NCBI RefSeq assembly: GCF_002354895.1
Contig: NZ_CP023439.1
Location: forward strand, 868,001 to 932,000
DNA length: 64,000 nt
Reading direction: 5' to 3'
Origin: Thauera sp. K11
GTDB taxonomy: Bacteria > Pseudomonadota > Gammaproteobacteria > Burkholderiales > Rhodocyclaceae
Shown here: positions 1 to 7,991 of the stretch, in pieces
Numbering within the stretch: the first letter of the stretch is position 1
How the letters are laid out: every line of letters begins with the position of its first letter
Position numbers and translations under genes: made by a program
Notes under the pieces: model-generated
The model's database searches: none
The model's input: only the letters and a program-made list of their open reading frames with translations
Told to the model about the DNA's origin: nothing

Positions 1-488
1 GTGCTCTGCGCCAGGCGGACCCAGGGCTCGATGAGGCCGAAGTCGCGCGCCAGCACCGGCACCGCGGCATGGGTCATGGTGGCCGGGCACAGGCTGCCGC
101 TTTCCACCTCGGCGAACAACTGGAACAGCGCCGCGCGCCGGACCTGGGCGCCCGGCCGCGGCTGTGTCCAGGCCGCGCCGGCAAGGCCGTGCTGCTTCAG
201 CCAGCCGAGGCATTCGTGCCATGCGGGGTGGAACTCGAAGCGGTCCGCCGGCCGGCCGTCGCGGTCGTGGCCGCGCAGGCGCGGGGGGCTGGCATTGGCG
301 AGTTCGCCGCGCCGGACCCATTCGGCGCTGCCGAGTTCGGCGCCGCGTTCGGCGAGTTCATCGTGCGCCCAGCCGGCGCCTTCGCGGAGAACGGCGTCGC
401 GCAGCGGGCGGTTGCCGAGGTAGCGGTTGAAGTTCTCGAGCGGCGGCGCCTGGTTGAGGACCGCATTCATGGGGTCGGTCGTCGTCAT
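1..488 (-). CDS. aidB: AidB-like acyl-CoA dehydrogenase, N-terminal part (cut by window edge)
   Basis: The minus-strand frame starting with the ATG at 488 stays open to the window edge and gives about 162 residues. It opens MTTTDPMNAVLNQAPPLENF, followed by REGAGW, a stretch on FHPAWH and VESGSLCPATMTHAAVPVLA. These blocks match the N-terminus of the AidB branch of acyl-CoA dehydrogenases (AidB/isovaleryl-CoA dehydrogenase-like flavoproteins induced by alkylation damage in E. coli). The flavin-binding and C-terminal parts lie outside the window. An alternative in-frame ATG follows five codons later. Identification rests on family memory of the N-terminal motifs; the physiological substrate cannot be told from this part. 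Confidence 0.8.
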   Translation of the reverse strand, partial: MTTTDPMNAVLNQAPPLENFNRYLGNRPLRDAVLREGAGWAHDELAERGAELGSAEWVRRGELANASPPRLRGHDRDGRPADRFEFHPAWHECLGWLKQHGLAGAAWTQPRPGAQVRRAALFQLFAEVESGSLCPATMTHAAVPVLARDFGLIEPWVRLAQS

Positions 489-751
489 GTCGCCCTCTCC
501 TGATCGCCGGATGCGCCGGCGGCGTGCAACGCCGGAATCCGCGAATTATGCGCGCTGCGGCGACGGCCGATCGAGCACGCCGCCCATTTCCGAGGCACCG
601 CCGGAATCGCCTTTGCGCCCAGGGGCTTGCCGCAGTTGTGCACAGCTTGTCCGGGTGTTCGTTCACGGCCGCTGGGGAAAAACCGCGGCCGCCGTACGCG
701 CGGCGCGCGGCAGTATCATCGGCTCGACCAAGGACTCGTGCGGAGCGGGAC

Positions 752-1396
752 ATGCGTTGCAGGAAAGGGATGCGGGGGCTGGGCAGGGTGCTTCCCGCGA
801 TGGCGGCCGCGCTGGTCGCGCTGGCCGCGGCGGCCGAATCCCGCGCCGCCGATGCGATCTACCGCTGGGTCGACCGCAACGGCCGCGTCAACTACGGCAA
901 TCTGCCGCCGCCCGGCACGAAGGCGGAACTGATCGACGGCGGCGGCCTGACGGTGGTGCCCGCGCCCGCGGCCCCGCCGCCCGATGCTGCCGGCACGACG
1001 CGCCGCATCGAGCGCCTGGAGACGGAGCTGGAAAACGAGAGGCGATTGCGGCGCGAGGCCGAGGAGCGCGCGGAGGAAGCGCGCGAAACGGAAGATGAGG
1101 CGCGGCGCGCGCGCGAAAAGGCGCGCGCCGACTGCGAGGAACGCCTGCGCGAGCCGTGCGACGAGGAAGGCCGCCCCCTCGGCTCGCGCTACATCGTCGT
1201 GCCGCCGCGGCCCTACCTTCCTCCGGTGCCCCCGCGCGGCGGCCGGCCACACCGTCCGGACGGCGAAGCGCCGCCGCCGCGGCCGCCCCGCCAGGGGGTG
1301 CCGGCCCCAGACGGCATGCCGAAGCCGGTGCTGCCGATCAACCCGGAGCGGTCGCCGCAGCCGCCTTCGCGGCCCCGGCGCGGGCAGCAGGAATAG
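752..1396 (+). CDS. DUF4124 domain protein with coiled coil
   Basis: This predicted exported protein has 214 residues and unknown function. The ATG at 752 follows a GGAGCGGGA ribosome site; the same frame is open further upstream but without a plausible start. A signal peptide covers roughly residues 1-30 (Arg/Lys start, alanine-rich core, ending near SRAADA). The short DUF4124 motif follows (AIYRWVDRNGRVNYGNLPPP, about residues 33-52), then a strongly charged coiled coil (about 85-135, repeated E/R with RRIERLETELENE), then a proline-rich tail. DUF4124 proteins are common, poorly characterised envelope proteins of beta- and gammaproteobacteria. The gene stands alone between the divergent aidB and the convergent mutL. 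Confidence 0.75.
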   Translation: MRCRKGMRGLGRVLPAMAAALVALAAAAESRAADAIYRWVDRNGRVNYGNLPPPGTKAELIDGGGLTVVPAPAAPPPDAAGTTRRIERLETELENERRLRREAEERAEEARETEDEARRAREKARADCEERLREPCDEEGRPLGSRYIVVPPRPYLPPVPPRGGRPHRPDGEAPPPRPPRQGVPAPDGMPKPVLPINPERSPQPPSRPRRGQQE

Positions 1397-1476
1397 GCGC
1401 GCTCAGAGGGCGCCGTCGCGGGATGCCTCGCGGCGCTGCGTGGCGGAAGAGGTGTCGGGAGGGGCCGCGCGGGCGC

Positions 1477-3339
1477 CTACTGGCCGCGCATGAAGAAGCG
1501 GTCGAGGTCGGCCATCGTCAGTTGGGTCCAGGTCGGCCGGCCGTGGTTGCACTGGTCCGCACGCTCGGTGGCTTCCATGTCGCGCAGCAGCGCGTTCATC
1601 TCGGGCAGCGTCAATTGCCGGTTGGCACGCACCGCGCCGTGGCAGGCCATGGCCGCCAGCAGTTCGTTGCGCCGGGCGGTGACGACTTCCGACGCGGGAA
1701 ACTCGCGCAATTCCTCCAGCAGCTTGCGCACCAGTTCGGCCACCGGCGCGCCGGCGAGCAGGGCCGGCACGCTGCGCACCGCCAGTTCCTGCGGGCCCGC
1801 CGCCGACACGTCGAAGCCCATGCTGGCGAGCACGTCCGCACACTCTTCGGCGGCGGCCATGTCCTTCGCGCCGACGGAGATCACCGCCGGGATCAGTAGC
1901 CGCTGCACCGACGGCCGGCCGTCGAGCACGGTCTTCAGCTTTTCGTACAGGATGCGTTCGTGCGCGGCGTGCATGTCCACCAGGATCAGCCCGGCGGCGT
2001 TCTGCGCCAGGATGTAGATGCCATGCAGTTGCGCCAGCGCGTAGCCCAGCGGCGGCGCGGTGTCGCCGGCCGGCAGCGGCTGCGGTGCGAACGGCGCGGC
2101 GGCGCCCGCCGTGGCGGGGGAAGCCGCGCCGCGTGCTCCGGCGGCGAAATCGAAATACGAGCGGCTCGCCGATTCCATGGCCAGCCGGCCCTGCTGCGGT
2201 GCGGCCTGCGGCCAGCCGCGCGGACCGCCGCCGCGGGGCGCTTCCGTGGTGCTGAAGCGGGCCGCCGGCAGCGCGCCGGAAGGGGCGGGCGTCGCGTCGC
2301 CGGCTGCGGCTGCATCGGGCTGCCCGGTCGCGGCCATCGTGGCTTCGCCGGCCATGCCGGCGCCCGATTCGGCCAGCACCCGCCTCAGCGCGTGGAACAC
2401 GAACTGATGCACCGCGCGCGATTCGCGAAAGCGCACCTCGATCTTGGCCGGATGCACGTTCACATCGACACCGGCCGGATCGAGTTCGAGGAACAGCACG
2501 TAGGCCGGATGGCGGCTGCCGTGCAGGATGTCGGCGTAGGCTTCGCGCACCGCGTGGGCGAGCAGCTTGTCGCGCACGAAACGGCCATTGACGAAGAAAT
2601 ACTGCGCGTCGCGGCCGGCGCGCGAGTACGCGGGCAGCGACGCGAAGCCGGCCAGGCGCAGGATGCCGGCGTCGGCGGCCACTTCGCGCGCGTGCTGCAG
2701 GAAGTCGTCGCCCATCAGCGCGCCGATGCGCGCGAACGGCGCTGCCGGCGGCAGGCGGTGCGCCACCCGGCCGTTGTGCGACAACTGCATGCCGATGTCG
2801 GGCCGCGCCAGTGCGACGCGGCGGAACATCTCGTCGCAGTGCGCGTATTCGGTGCCCTCGGACTTCAGGAACTTGCGCCGCGCCGGGGTGTTGTAATAGA
2901 GATCGGCGACGTCGACCACGGTGCCCTGGCCGAGCGCAGCCGGCGCCAGCGCGCGATCGCTGCCGTCGATGCGCCATGCGTGCGCCTCGCCGTCGGCACG
3001 GCTGGTGATCGTGGTGCGCGCCACCGCGGCGATCGCCGCCAGCGCCTCGCCGCGGAAGCCCATCGTGCCCACGTGCTCGAGGTCGTCCAGGCTGGCGATC
3101 TTGCTGGTGGCGTGGCGTTCGAGCGCGAGCGCGAGATCGTCGCGGCCGATGCCGCAGCCGTCGTCGGTGACGCGGATGCGCCGCACGCCGCCCTGTTCGA
3201 GCTGGACTTCGATCGCACGAGCGCCGGCATCGACCGCGTTTTCCAGGACCTCCTTGAGCACCGAGGCGGGCCGCTCGACGACCTCGCCGGCGGCGATCTG
3301 GTTGATCAGCAGGTCTGACAGGCGGTGGATGACGGTCAT
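1477..3339 (-). CDS. mutL: DNA mismatch repair protein MutL
   Basis: This is a full-length MutL of 620 residues. The N-terminal GHKL ATPase motifs are clear: ENAVDAG (residues about 34-40), DDGCGIG, and TMGFRGEAL. A proline/alanine-rich linker lies around residues 340-430, followed by the C-terminal dimerisation domain. The C-terminal domain carries DMHAAHERILYE, a close variant of the DQHA(X)2E(X)4E endonuclease motif, plus ACHGAVRA and CNHGRP near the end. This set is typical of MutL proteins with their own nicking activity, found in bacteria without MutH. The gene is divergent from the lipoprotein gene at 3450. The start gives MTVIHRLSDLLINQIAAGEV, the standard MutL beginning. Confidence 0.96.
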   Translation of the reverse strand: MTVIHRLSDLLINQIAAGEVVERPASVLKEVLENAVDAGARAIEVQLEQGGVRRIRVTDDGCGIGRDDLALALERHATSKIASLDDLEHVGTMGFRGEALAAIAAVARTTITSRADGEAHAWRIDGSDRALAPAALGQGTVVDVADLYYNTPARRKFLKSEGTEYAHCDEMFRRVALARPDIGMQLSHNGRVAHRLPPAAPFARIGALMGDDFLQHAREVAADAGILRLAGFASLPAYSRAGRDAQYFFVNGRFVRDKLLAHAVREAYADILHGSRHPAYVLFLELDPAGVDVNVHPAKIEVRFRESRAVHQFVFHALRRVLAESGAGMAGEATMAATGQPDAAAAGDATPAPSGALPAARFSTTEAPRGGGPRGWPQAAPQQGRLAMESASRSYFDFAAGARGAASPATAGAAAPFAPQPLPAGDTAPPLGYALAQLHGIYILAQNAAGLILVDMHAAHERILYEKLKTVLDGRPSVQRLLIPAVISVGAKDMAAAEECADVLASMGFDVSAAGPQELAVRSVPALLAGAPVAELVRKLLEELREFPASEVVTARRNELLAAMACHGAVRANRQLTLPEMNALLRDMEATERADQCNHGRPTWTQLTMADLDRFFMRGQ

Positions 3340-3449
3340 CGGCGCGGCGTCCGTGGGGCAAGCCGGGAATTATACGGGTATGCGATGCGCAGACCCGCCG
3401 CCGCGGCTCCGGTATCATGCCGGCAAAACCACGCAGAGGGTGCCAGCCG

Positions 3450-4199
3450 ATGTTCCGTCCAGCAGGCAGGGGGTCTGTTCCGGCCGGCTGCCGGATCGCG
3501 GTGTGGGTGCTGGCCGGCGTGCTGACGGGCTGTTCGTCGCCGGGTTCGGCGCCGAAGGCCGGCAAGCTGTCCAGCTACGCGCCGCAGCATCTGCTCAAGA
3601 CCGACCTCAATCGCGTGGCGGAAGCGCATCAGCAGCAGATCTTCGCCAGCCTGCGCCGGCTCGCGGTGAGGCTGTACAAGCGCAATCCGCGCGAGTGGCG
3701 CAAGTCGGGGGCGGACAGCCTGGAGGCCGCGGTGGCGCGCATCTTCGACGAGCAGCACCACTGGCGTTTCGAGGCGCTGGGCAACCGCCGCGACCTCGAG
3801 GCGCTGCGCGTGGCGCTGCATCCGGAATTCCGCGGCGACCGCGTCCAGGCTTTCGTCGTCGGCCTGGGCAGCATGGTGCAGACGGCCTTCGGCGACAGGG
3901 AAGAATTCTTCATCCTGGATGCTCTTGCGGCCCAGCACCTCTACAATGCGGCCCGCAACATCGAGATCGCGGCGTGGAAGCTCTCCGCCGCCCGCGACGA
4001 GCGGGGCGGAGCGCTGCTGCTGTCCAACCAGACGGGAGATGCAGCCGGTTCCGCCGCCAACCTGAGCTTCGAGCGCGAGTTCGGCCGCATCATCGGCTCG
4101 CTCGACACGCTCGCCGACGTCGTCGAGGAACAGACGGAACGCACGGTCACCCGCGTGGTCCAGAACCTGGCGACCGCCGTATTCCTGCCGGTGCATTGA
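3450..4199 (+). CDS. predicted outer-membrane-type lipoprotein, function unknown
   Basis: This protein of 249 residues has a type II signal peptide: arginine-rich start, hydrophobic AVWVLAGVL, then the lipobox LTGC with the modified cysteine near residue 28. The mature part is mostly helical and charged, with no domain I can name; it contains AEAHQQQIFASLRRLAVRLYKRNP and a C-terminal stretch on VVEEQTERTVTRVVQNLA. The start at 3450 is chosen because GAGGG lies about nine bases upstream; an in-frame ATG at 3417 would add eleven residues and lacks a good site. It is divergent from mutL and 34 bp upstream of purN, so it may share transcription with the purN run. Confidence 0.72.
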   Translation: MFRPAGRGSVPAGCRIAVWVLAGVLTGCSSPGSAPKAGKLSSYAPQHLLKTDLNRVAEAHQQQIFASLRRLAVRLYKRNPREWRKSGADSLEAAVARIFDEQHHWRFEALGNRRDLEALRVALHPEFRGDRVQAFVVGLGSMVQTAFGDREEFFILDALAAQHLYNAARNIEIAAWKLSAARDERGGALLLSNQTGDAAGSAANLSFEREFGRIIGSLDTLADVVEEQTERTVTRVVQNLATAVFLPVH

Positions 4200-4233
4200 G
4201 CCCGCCGGCAATCATCATCGTGCCAGTTTTCCA

Positions 4234-4878
4234 ATGAAGTCCATCGTCATCCTGATCTCCGGCCGTGGCAGCAACATGCAGGCCATCGTCCGCGCGGCCG
4301 TTCCCGGCGTGCGCATCGCCGCGGTCGTCAGCAACCGGCCGGATGCGGCCGGGCTGGACTTCGCCGCCGCGCACGGCATCGCCTGCGCGGTGGTCGATCA
4401 CAAGGGGTTCGCCGATCGCACCGCGTTCGATGCCGCGCTGGCCGAGACCATAGACGGCTACCGGCCCGACCTGGTCGTGCTCGCCGGCTTCATGCGCGTG
4501 CTCACCGACGACTTCGTCCGCCGCTACGCCGGCCGGCTGATGAACATCCATCCCTCGCTGCTGCCGGCCTTCCCCGGTCTGCACACGCACCGGCGGGCGC
4601 TGGAGGCCGGCGTGCGGGTGCATGGCGCGACGGTGCACTTCGTGACGCCGACGCTCGATTGCGGCCCCATCGTCGTGCAGGCGGCGGTGCCGGTGCTGCC
4701 GGACGACGACGAGGCGGCCCTGGCCGCGCGCGTGCTCGCGCAGGAGCACCGCATCTACCCGCAGGCGGTGCGCTGGTTCGCCGAGGGCAGGCTGGGCCTG
4801 GGGGCCGACGGGCGGGTGCGGCTGCGCGGCGAACTGCCGGTCGTCGCGGGCTGGACGGTGCCCGCGCTCGAATGCTGA
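4234..4878 (+). CDS. purN: phosphoribosylglycinamide formyltransferase
   Basis: This cytoplasmic enzyme of de novo purine synthesis transfers a formyl group from 10-formyl-tetrahydrofolate to GAR. The 214 residues are the usual PurN length. They begin MKSIVILISGRGSNMQAI (phosphate-binding region), and carry MNIHPSLLPAFPGLHTHRRA (catalytic Asn and His) and VHGATVHFVTPTLDCGPIV (catalytic Asp) in the expected order. It is the first gene of a compact run with DUF3108, the RsmB-like methyltransferase, the PLD-like protein and MscS; gaps are 13 bp or less or overlapping, suggesting one transcript. Confidence 0.95.
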   Translation: MKSIVILISGRGSNMQAIVRAAVPGVRIAAVVSNRPDAAGLDFAAAHGIACAVVDHKGFADRTAFDAALAETIDGYRPDLVVLAGFMRVLTDDFVRRYAGRLMNIHPSLLPAFPGLHTHRRALEAGVRVHGATVHFVTPTLDCGPIVVQAAVPVLPDDDEAALAARVLAQEHRIYPQAVRWFAEGRLGLGADGRVRLRGELPVVAGWTVPALEC

Positions 4879-4891
4879 GCGACGCAGCCCG

Positions 4892-6079
4892 ATGATGCGA
4901 CGCACGGCCATCGCCGCTCTGGGGATCTCGGTCCTGCTGCACGGCGCGCTGCTGGCGGGCGGCGACCTGGCGTTCGCGCCGCGCGTCGAGCCCGAACTGC
5001 CGCCGGTCATGCAGGCGCGGCTGATCGAGCCGCCGCCCGTCGCCGTGCCGGCGCCGGTACCGCCCGCCCCCGCTGCCGCGGCGCCGCAAGCCAGGCCCGT
5101 GCCCAAGCCGCGGCCGCCGGCGAAGCCCAAGGCGCCGCCTGCGCCGGCCCCGGTCGCCCTGGCGGCTCCGACCGCCACGCAGAGCGACGCGATGCCCGAT
5201 GCGCCATCCGGCGCTGCCGAGCCTTCCGCGCCCGTGCCGGAGGAAGCGGCGGACGTCCCGGCGGAGATGGCGGCCGCCGACGAGGGCGTTCGCGCCGATG
5301 CCGTGGATGCCGAAGGCTGGCCCGACCGCGGCAGCATCGTGTTCCGCGTGTTCATGGGCGACAAGGGATTCGAAGTCGGGCAGGCCCGGCACCAGTGGTC
5401 GCACGACGAGCACAGCTACCGCATGGAAACCCTGTTGCAGACCACCGGGCTGGTCGGGCTGATGCGCAGCCTGCATTACGTGCAGCGCAGCGAGGGCGAA
5501 CTCGGGCCGCAGGGGCTCAAGCCGCTGCGCTTCACCGTGGAGCAGGGCGGCAAGCGGCCGGAGAGTGCGGAATTCGACTGGGCGGGCGGGCGCGTCAGCA
5601 TCCGCCGCGACGGCCGCGAGCGGCGCTCGGCCGACATCCGGCCCGGCGACCAGGACGTGCTGAGCCTGTGGCACCAGATCGGCATCGTCGGCGCGGCCGG
5701 GCTGCCGAAGACGATCACGGTGGTGAGCAACAAGGGCGCCAAGCCCGCGCTGCTCGAGGCGGTGGGCAGCGAAAACGCCAGGCTGCCGATCGGCCGGCTC
5801 GACACCCTGCACCTGAGGGCGCAGGCGAGCGACGGCAGCCTGACGATAGACATCTGGCTGGCGAAGAACTACGGCATGTTGCCGGTACGCATCCGCCTGG
5901 TCGATGGCGACGGCGAATCCCTGGACCAGCAGGCGATCCAGTTGCGGCTGGCGCCGCCGGGCGAGGAAGCCGCGGCCGCCGCGGCCAGCGTGGCGGCCGC
6001 GGGCGAGCCGGAAATGATCGAACTCAAGGAAGAGCCCAGGCCCGCCCCCGGCCTGCAGGAAGACATCTACCGCAACTGA
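4892..6079 (+). CDS. DUF3108 domain protein, TonB-like N-terminus
   Basis: This protein of 395 residues has a single N-terminal hydrophobic segment (IAALGISVLLHGALLAGGDL, about residues 7-26). A proline/alanine-rich stretch with PKPRPPAKPKAPP follows, as in TonB-type spanning proteins, and then a C-terminal DUF3108 domain from about residue 140 (GSIVFRVFMGDKGFEVGQ ... YRMETLLQTTGLVG). DUF3108 proteins are periplasm-facing and of unknown function; they often sit next to purN in betaproteobacteria. The start at 4892 has a second ATG directly after it. Thirteen bases separate it from purN and nine from the methyltransferase gene, so co-transcription is likely. Confidence 0.8.
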   Translation: MMRRTAIAALGISVLLHGALLAGGDLAFAPRVEPELPPVMQARLIEPPPVAVPAPVPPAPAAAAPQARPVPKPRPPAKPKAPPAPAPVALAAPTATQSDAMPDAPSGAAEPSAPVPEEAADVPAEMAAADEGVRADAVDAEGWPDRGSIVFRVFMGDKGFEVGQARHQWSHDEHSYRMETLLQTTGLVGLMRSLHYVQRSEGELGPQGLKPLRFTVEQGGKRPESAEFDWAGGRVSIRRDGRERRSADIRPGDQDVLSLWHQIGIVGAAGLPKTITVVSNKGAKPALLEAVGSENARLPIGRLDTLHLRAQASDGSLTIDIWLAKNYGMLPVRIRLVDGDGESLDQQAIQLRLAPPGEEAAAAAASVAAAGEPEMIELKEEPRPAPGLQEDIYRN

Positions 6080-6088
6080 CGGGACGAC

Positions 6089-7432
6089 ATGGAAAAACAC
6101 GACAAGGGCGCGCGTACGGCGACGAGGCCGGCTGCCGCGGACAAGGCGGGTGGCGCCGGCAGGGCCGAGGGCGCGGTGTCGCGCGTGCTCTTCATCCAGG
6201 CGACGCAGGCGCTGGGTGCCGTGCTGGGCTTCGAGCATCCGGCCGACGCCGTGCTGTCGCGCCATTTCCGCGACAACCGCGAACTCGGCCATCGCGACCG
6301 CGCCTTCATCGCCGAGGCGGTGTACGGCGTGCTGCGCCGGCTGCGCTGGCTGCGCCGCCTGGCGGGCGACCGCGCCACGCCGCGCGAACTGCTGCTCGCT
6401 TGGTTCGCGCGCGGCGAGGGCTGGCCGATGCGGGCCTTCGAAGGCTTGGCATCGGCCACCGAACGCGACTGGCTGGCCGGCATCAAGGCCGCGGAACCGG
6501 GCGAAGGCACGCTGGCCGAGCGCGCTGACCTGCCGGACTGGCTGGCCGCGCGCCTGCTGGCGACCCACGACGAGGCCGCGCTGCTGGCGCTGGCCCGCAG
6601 CCTGAACCGGCCGGCGCCGCTGGACCTGCGGGTGAATCTGCTGAAGGCCGACCGCGACGCGGTGCTCGCCCGCCTGGACGAGGACGGCATCGCCGCCAGG
6701 TCGGGCGCGCTGTCGCCGCAGGCGATCCGCCTCGCCGGCAAGCCGGCGCTGCAGAAGCACCCGCTGTTCCTCGACGGCAGCTTCGAAGTGCAGGACGAGG
6801 GCAGCCAGTTGCTCGGCCTGCTGGTGCAGCCCAAGCGCGGCGAACTGGTCGTCGACTTCTGCGCCGGCGCCGGCGGCAAGACCCTGCAACTGGGCGCGAT
6901 GATGCGCTCCACCGGCCGGCTCTATGCCTTCGACGTGTCGGACAAGCGCCTGGCGAAACTCAAGCCGCGCATGGCGCGCGCCGGGCTGAGCAACGTGCAT
7001 CCGGTGCTGATCGCGCACGAGAACGATGCCAAGGCGAAACGCCTGGCCGGCAAGGCCGACCGCGTGCTGGTCGATGCCCCCTGCAGCGGGCTCGGTACGC
7101 TGCGCCGCAATCCCGACCTGAAGTGGCGCCAGAGCGCGGCCGCCGTGGACGAGATGGTGGCGAAGCAGGGCGCCATACTCGCGGCCGCGGCGCGGCTGGT
7201 GCGGCCAGGCGGCCGCCTGGTGTATGCCACCTGCAGCCTGCTGGCGGAGGAGAACGATGGCGTGGTCGACGCCTTCCTCGCCGCCCACCCGGAATTCCAC
7301 CAGTCGTCCGCCCAGGCGGTGCTGGAAAAGCAGGGCGTGGCGCTGGCGACCGGCGAGCGCCTGCGGTTGTCGCCGGCCATGCACGACACCGACGGCTTCT
7401 TCGCCGCGGTGCTGGAGCGCGCCGATGCCTGA
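6089..7432 (+). CDS. RsmB/NOP-family RNA (cytosine-5) methyltransferase
   Basis: This SAM-dependent RNA m5C methyltransferase has 447 residues. The C-terminal half has the SAM site (VVDFCAGAGGKTLQLG), the motif IV cysteine in DAPCSGLGTLRRNPDLKW and the motif VI catalytic cysteine in YATCSLLAEEN, the two-cysteine pattern of the RsmB/Nop2 family. The N-terminal part has the NusB-like helical pattern (LGHRDRAFIAEAVYGVLRRLRWL), as in RsmB, which modifies C967 of 16S rRNA. Whether this copy is RsmB itself or a related RsmB/NOP member cannot be settled by eye. It overlaps the downstream PLD-like gene by 8 bp. Confidence 0.9.
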   Translation: MEKHDKGARTATRPAAADKAGGAGRAEGAVSRVLFIQATQALGAVLGFEHPADAVLSRHFRDNRELGHRDRAFIAEAVYGVLRRLRWLRRLAGDRATPRELLLAWFARGEGWPMRAFEGLASATERDWLAGIKAAEPGEGTLAERADLPDWLAARLLATHDEAALLALARSLNRPAPLDLRVNLLKADRDAVLARLDEDGIAARSGALSPQAIRLAGKPALQKHPLFLDGSFEVQDEGSQLLGLLVQPKRGELVVDFCAGAGGKTLQLGAMMRSTGRLYAFDVSDKRLAKLKPRMARAGLSNVHPVLIAHENDAKAKRLAGKADRVLVDAPCSGLGTLRRNPDLKWRQSAAAVDEMVAKQGAILAAAARLVRPGGRLVYATCSLLAEENDGVVDAFLAAHPEFHQSSAQAVLEKQGVALATGERLRLSPAMHDTDGFFAAVLERADA

Positions 7433-7991
7433 GCGGCGCCGGCTGGCAGCATGCCTGCTGGCGTTCGCCGTCGCCGGGTCCGCCGCGGCCAGCCAGCGCT
7501 TCGCCGCGCGCGGCGAGGTCGAAGTGGCGTTCTCGCCGCGCGACGATGCCGAAGGGGTGCTGATCGGCGTCATCGGCGGGGCCCGGCGTACGCTGCTGGT
7601 GCAAGCCTATGCGTTCACCAGCCGCAGGATCGCCGATGCGCTGGTTGCGGCGAGCCGGCGCGGCGTGCGGGTCGAAGTGCTGGCCGACGCCCAGATGAAC
7701 CGCCGCGGCACGGGAAACGCGCTGCCGCGCCTGCTGGAGGCCGGCATTCCGGTGGCGCTGGAAACCGGATACAACGCGGCGCACAACAAGCTGCTGATCG
7801 TCGATGCCGACGGACCGGGCTGCGCCGTGGTCACCGGTTCGTACAACTTCACCTGGTCGGCGCAGAACCGCAATGCCGAGAACCTGCTCGTGCTGCGCGG
7901 GCATTGCACGCTGGCCGACGCCTATCGCGACAACTGGCGGCGGCATCGCGCCGAGGCCACCCCGATCACCCGACTACCCTGGAGCCCATGA
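7425..7991 (+). CDS. phospholipase D-like exported nuclease/hydrolase (single HKD)
   Basis: The gene encodes 188 residues with a signal peptide (RRRLAACLLAFAVAGSAAAS) and one HKD motif, HNKLLIVD followed by GSYNFTWSAQNRNAEN. This is the size and layout of the Nuc-type endonuclease subfamily of the PLD superfamily, which act as dimers to build one active site. The start at 7425 overlaps the end of the methyltransferase gene by 8 bp, and its stop overlaps the MscS start (ATGA), so translational coupling is likely. Nuclease versus lipase activity cannot be decided from sequence. A signal peptide points to the periplasm. Confidence 0.85.
   Translation: MPERRRLAACLLAFAVAGSAAASQRFAARGEVEVAFSPRDDAEGVLIGVIGGARRTLLVQAYAFTSRRIADALVAASRRGVRVEVLADAQMNRRGTGNALPRLLEAGIPVALETGYNAAHNKLLIVDADGPGCAVVTGSYNFTWSAQNRNAENLLVLRGHCTLADAYRDNWRRHRAEATPITRLPWSP

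Noticed and set aside
4502..7573. A 1,023-residue minus-strand open frame
   Set aside because: It lies antisense to purN, DUF3108 and the RsmB-like gene, all of which have clear motifs; it has no recognisable domain.
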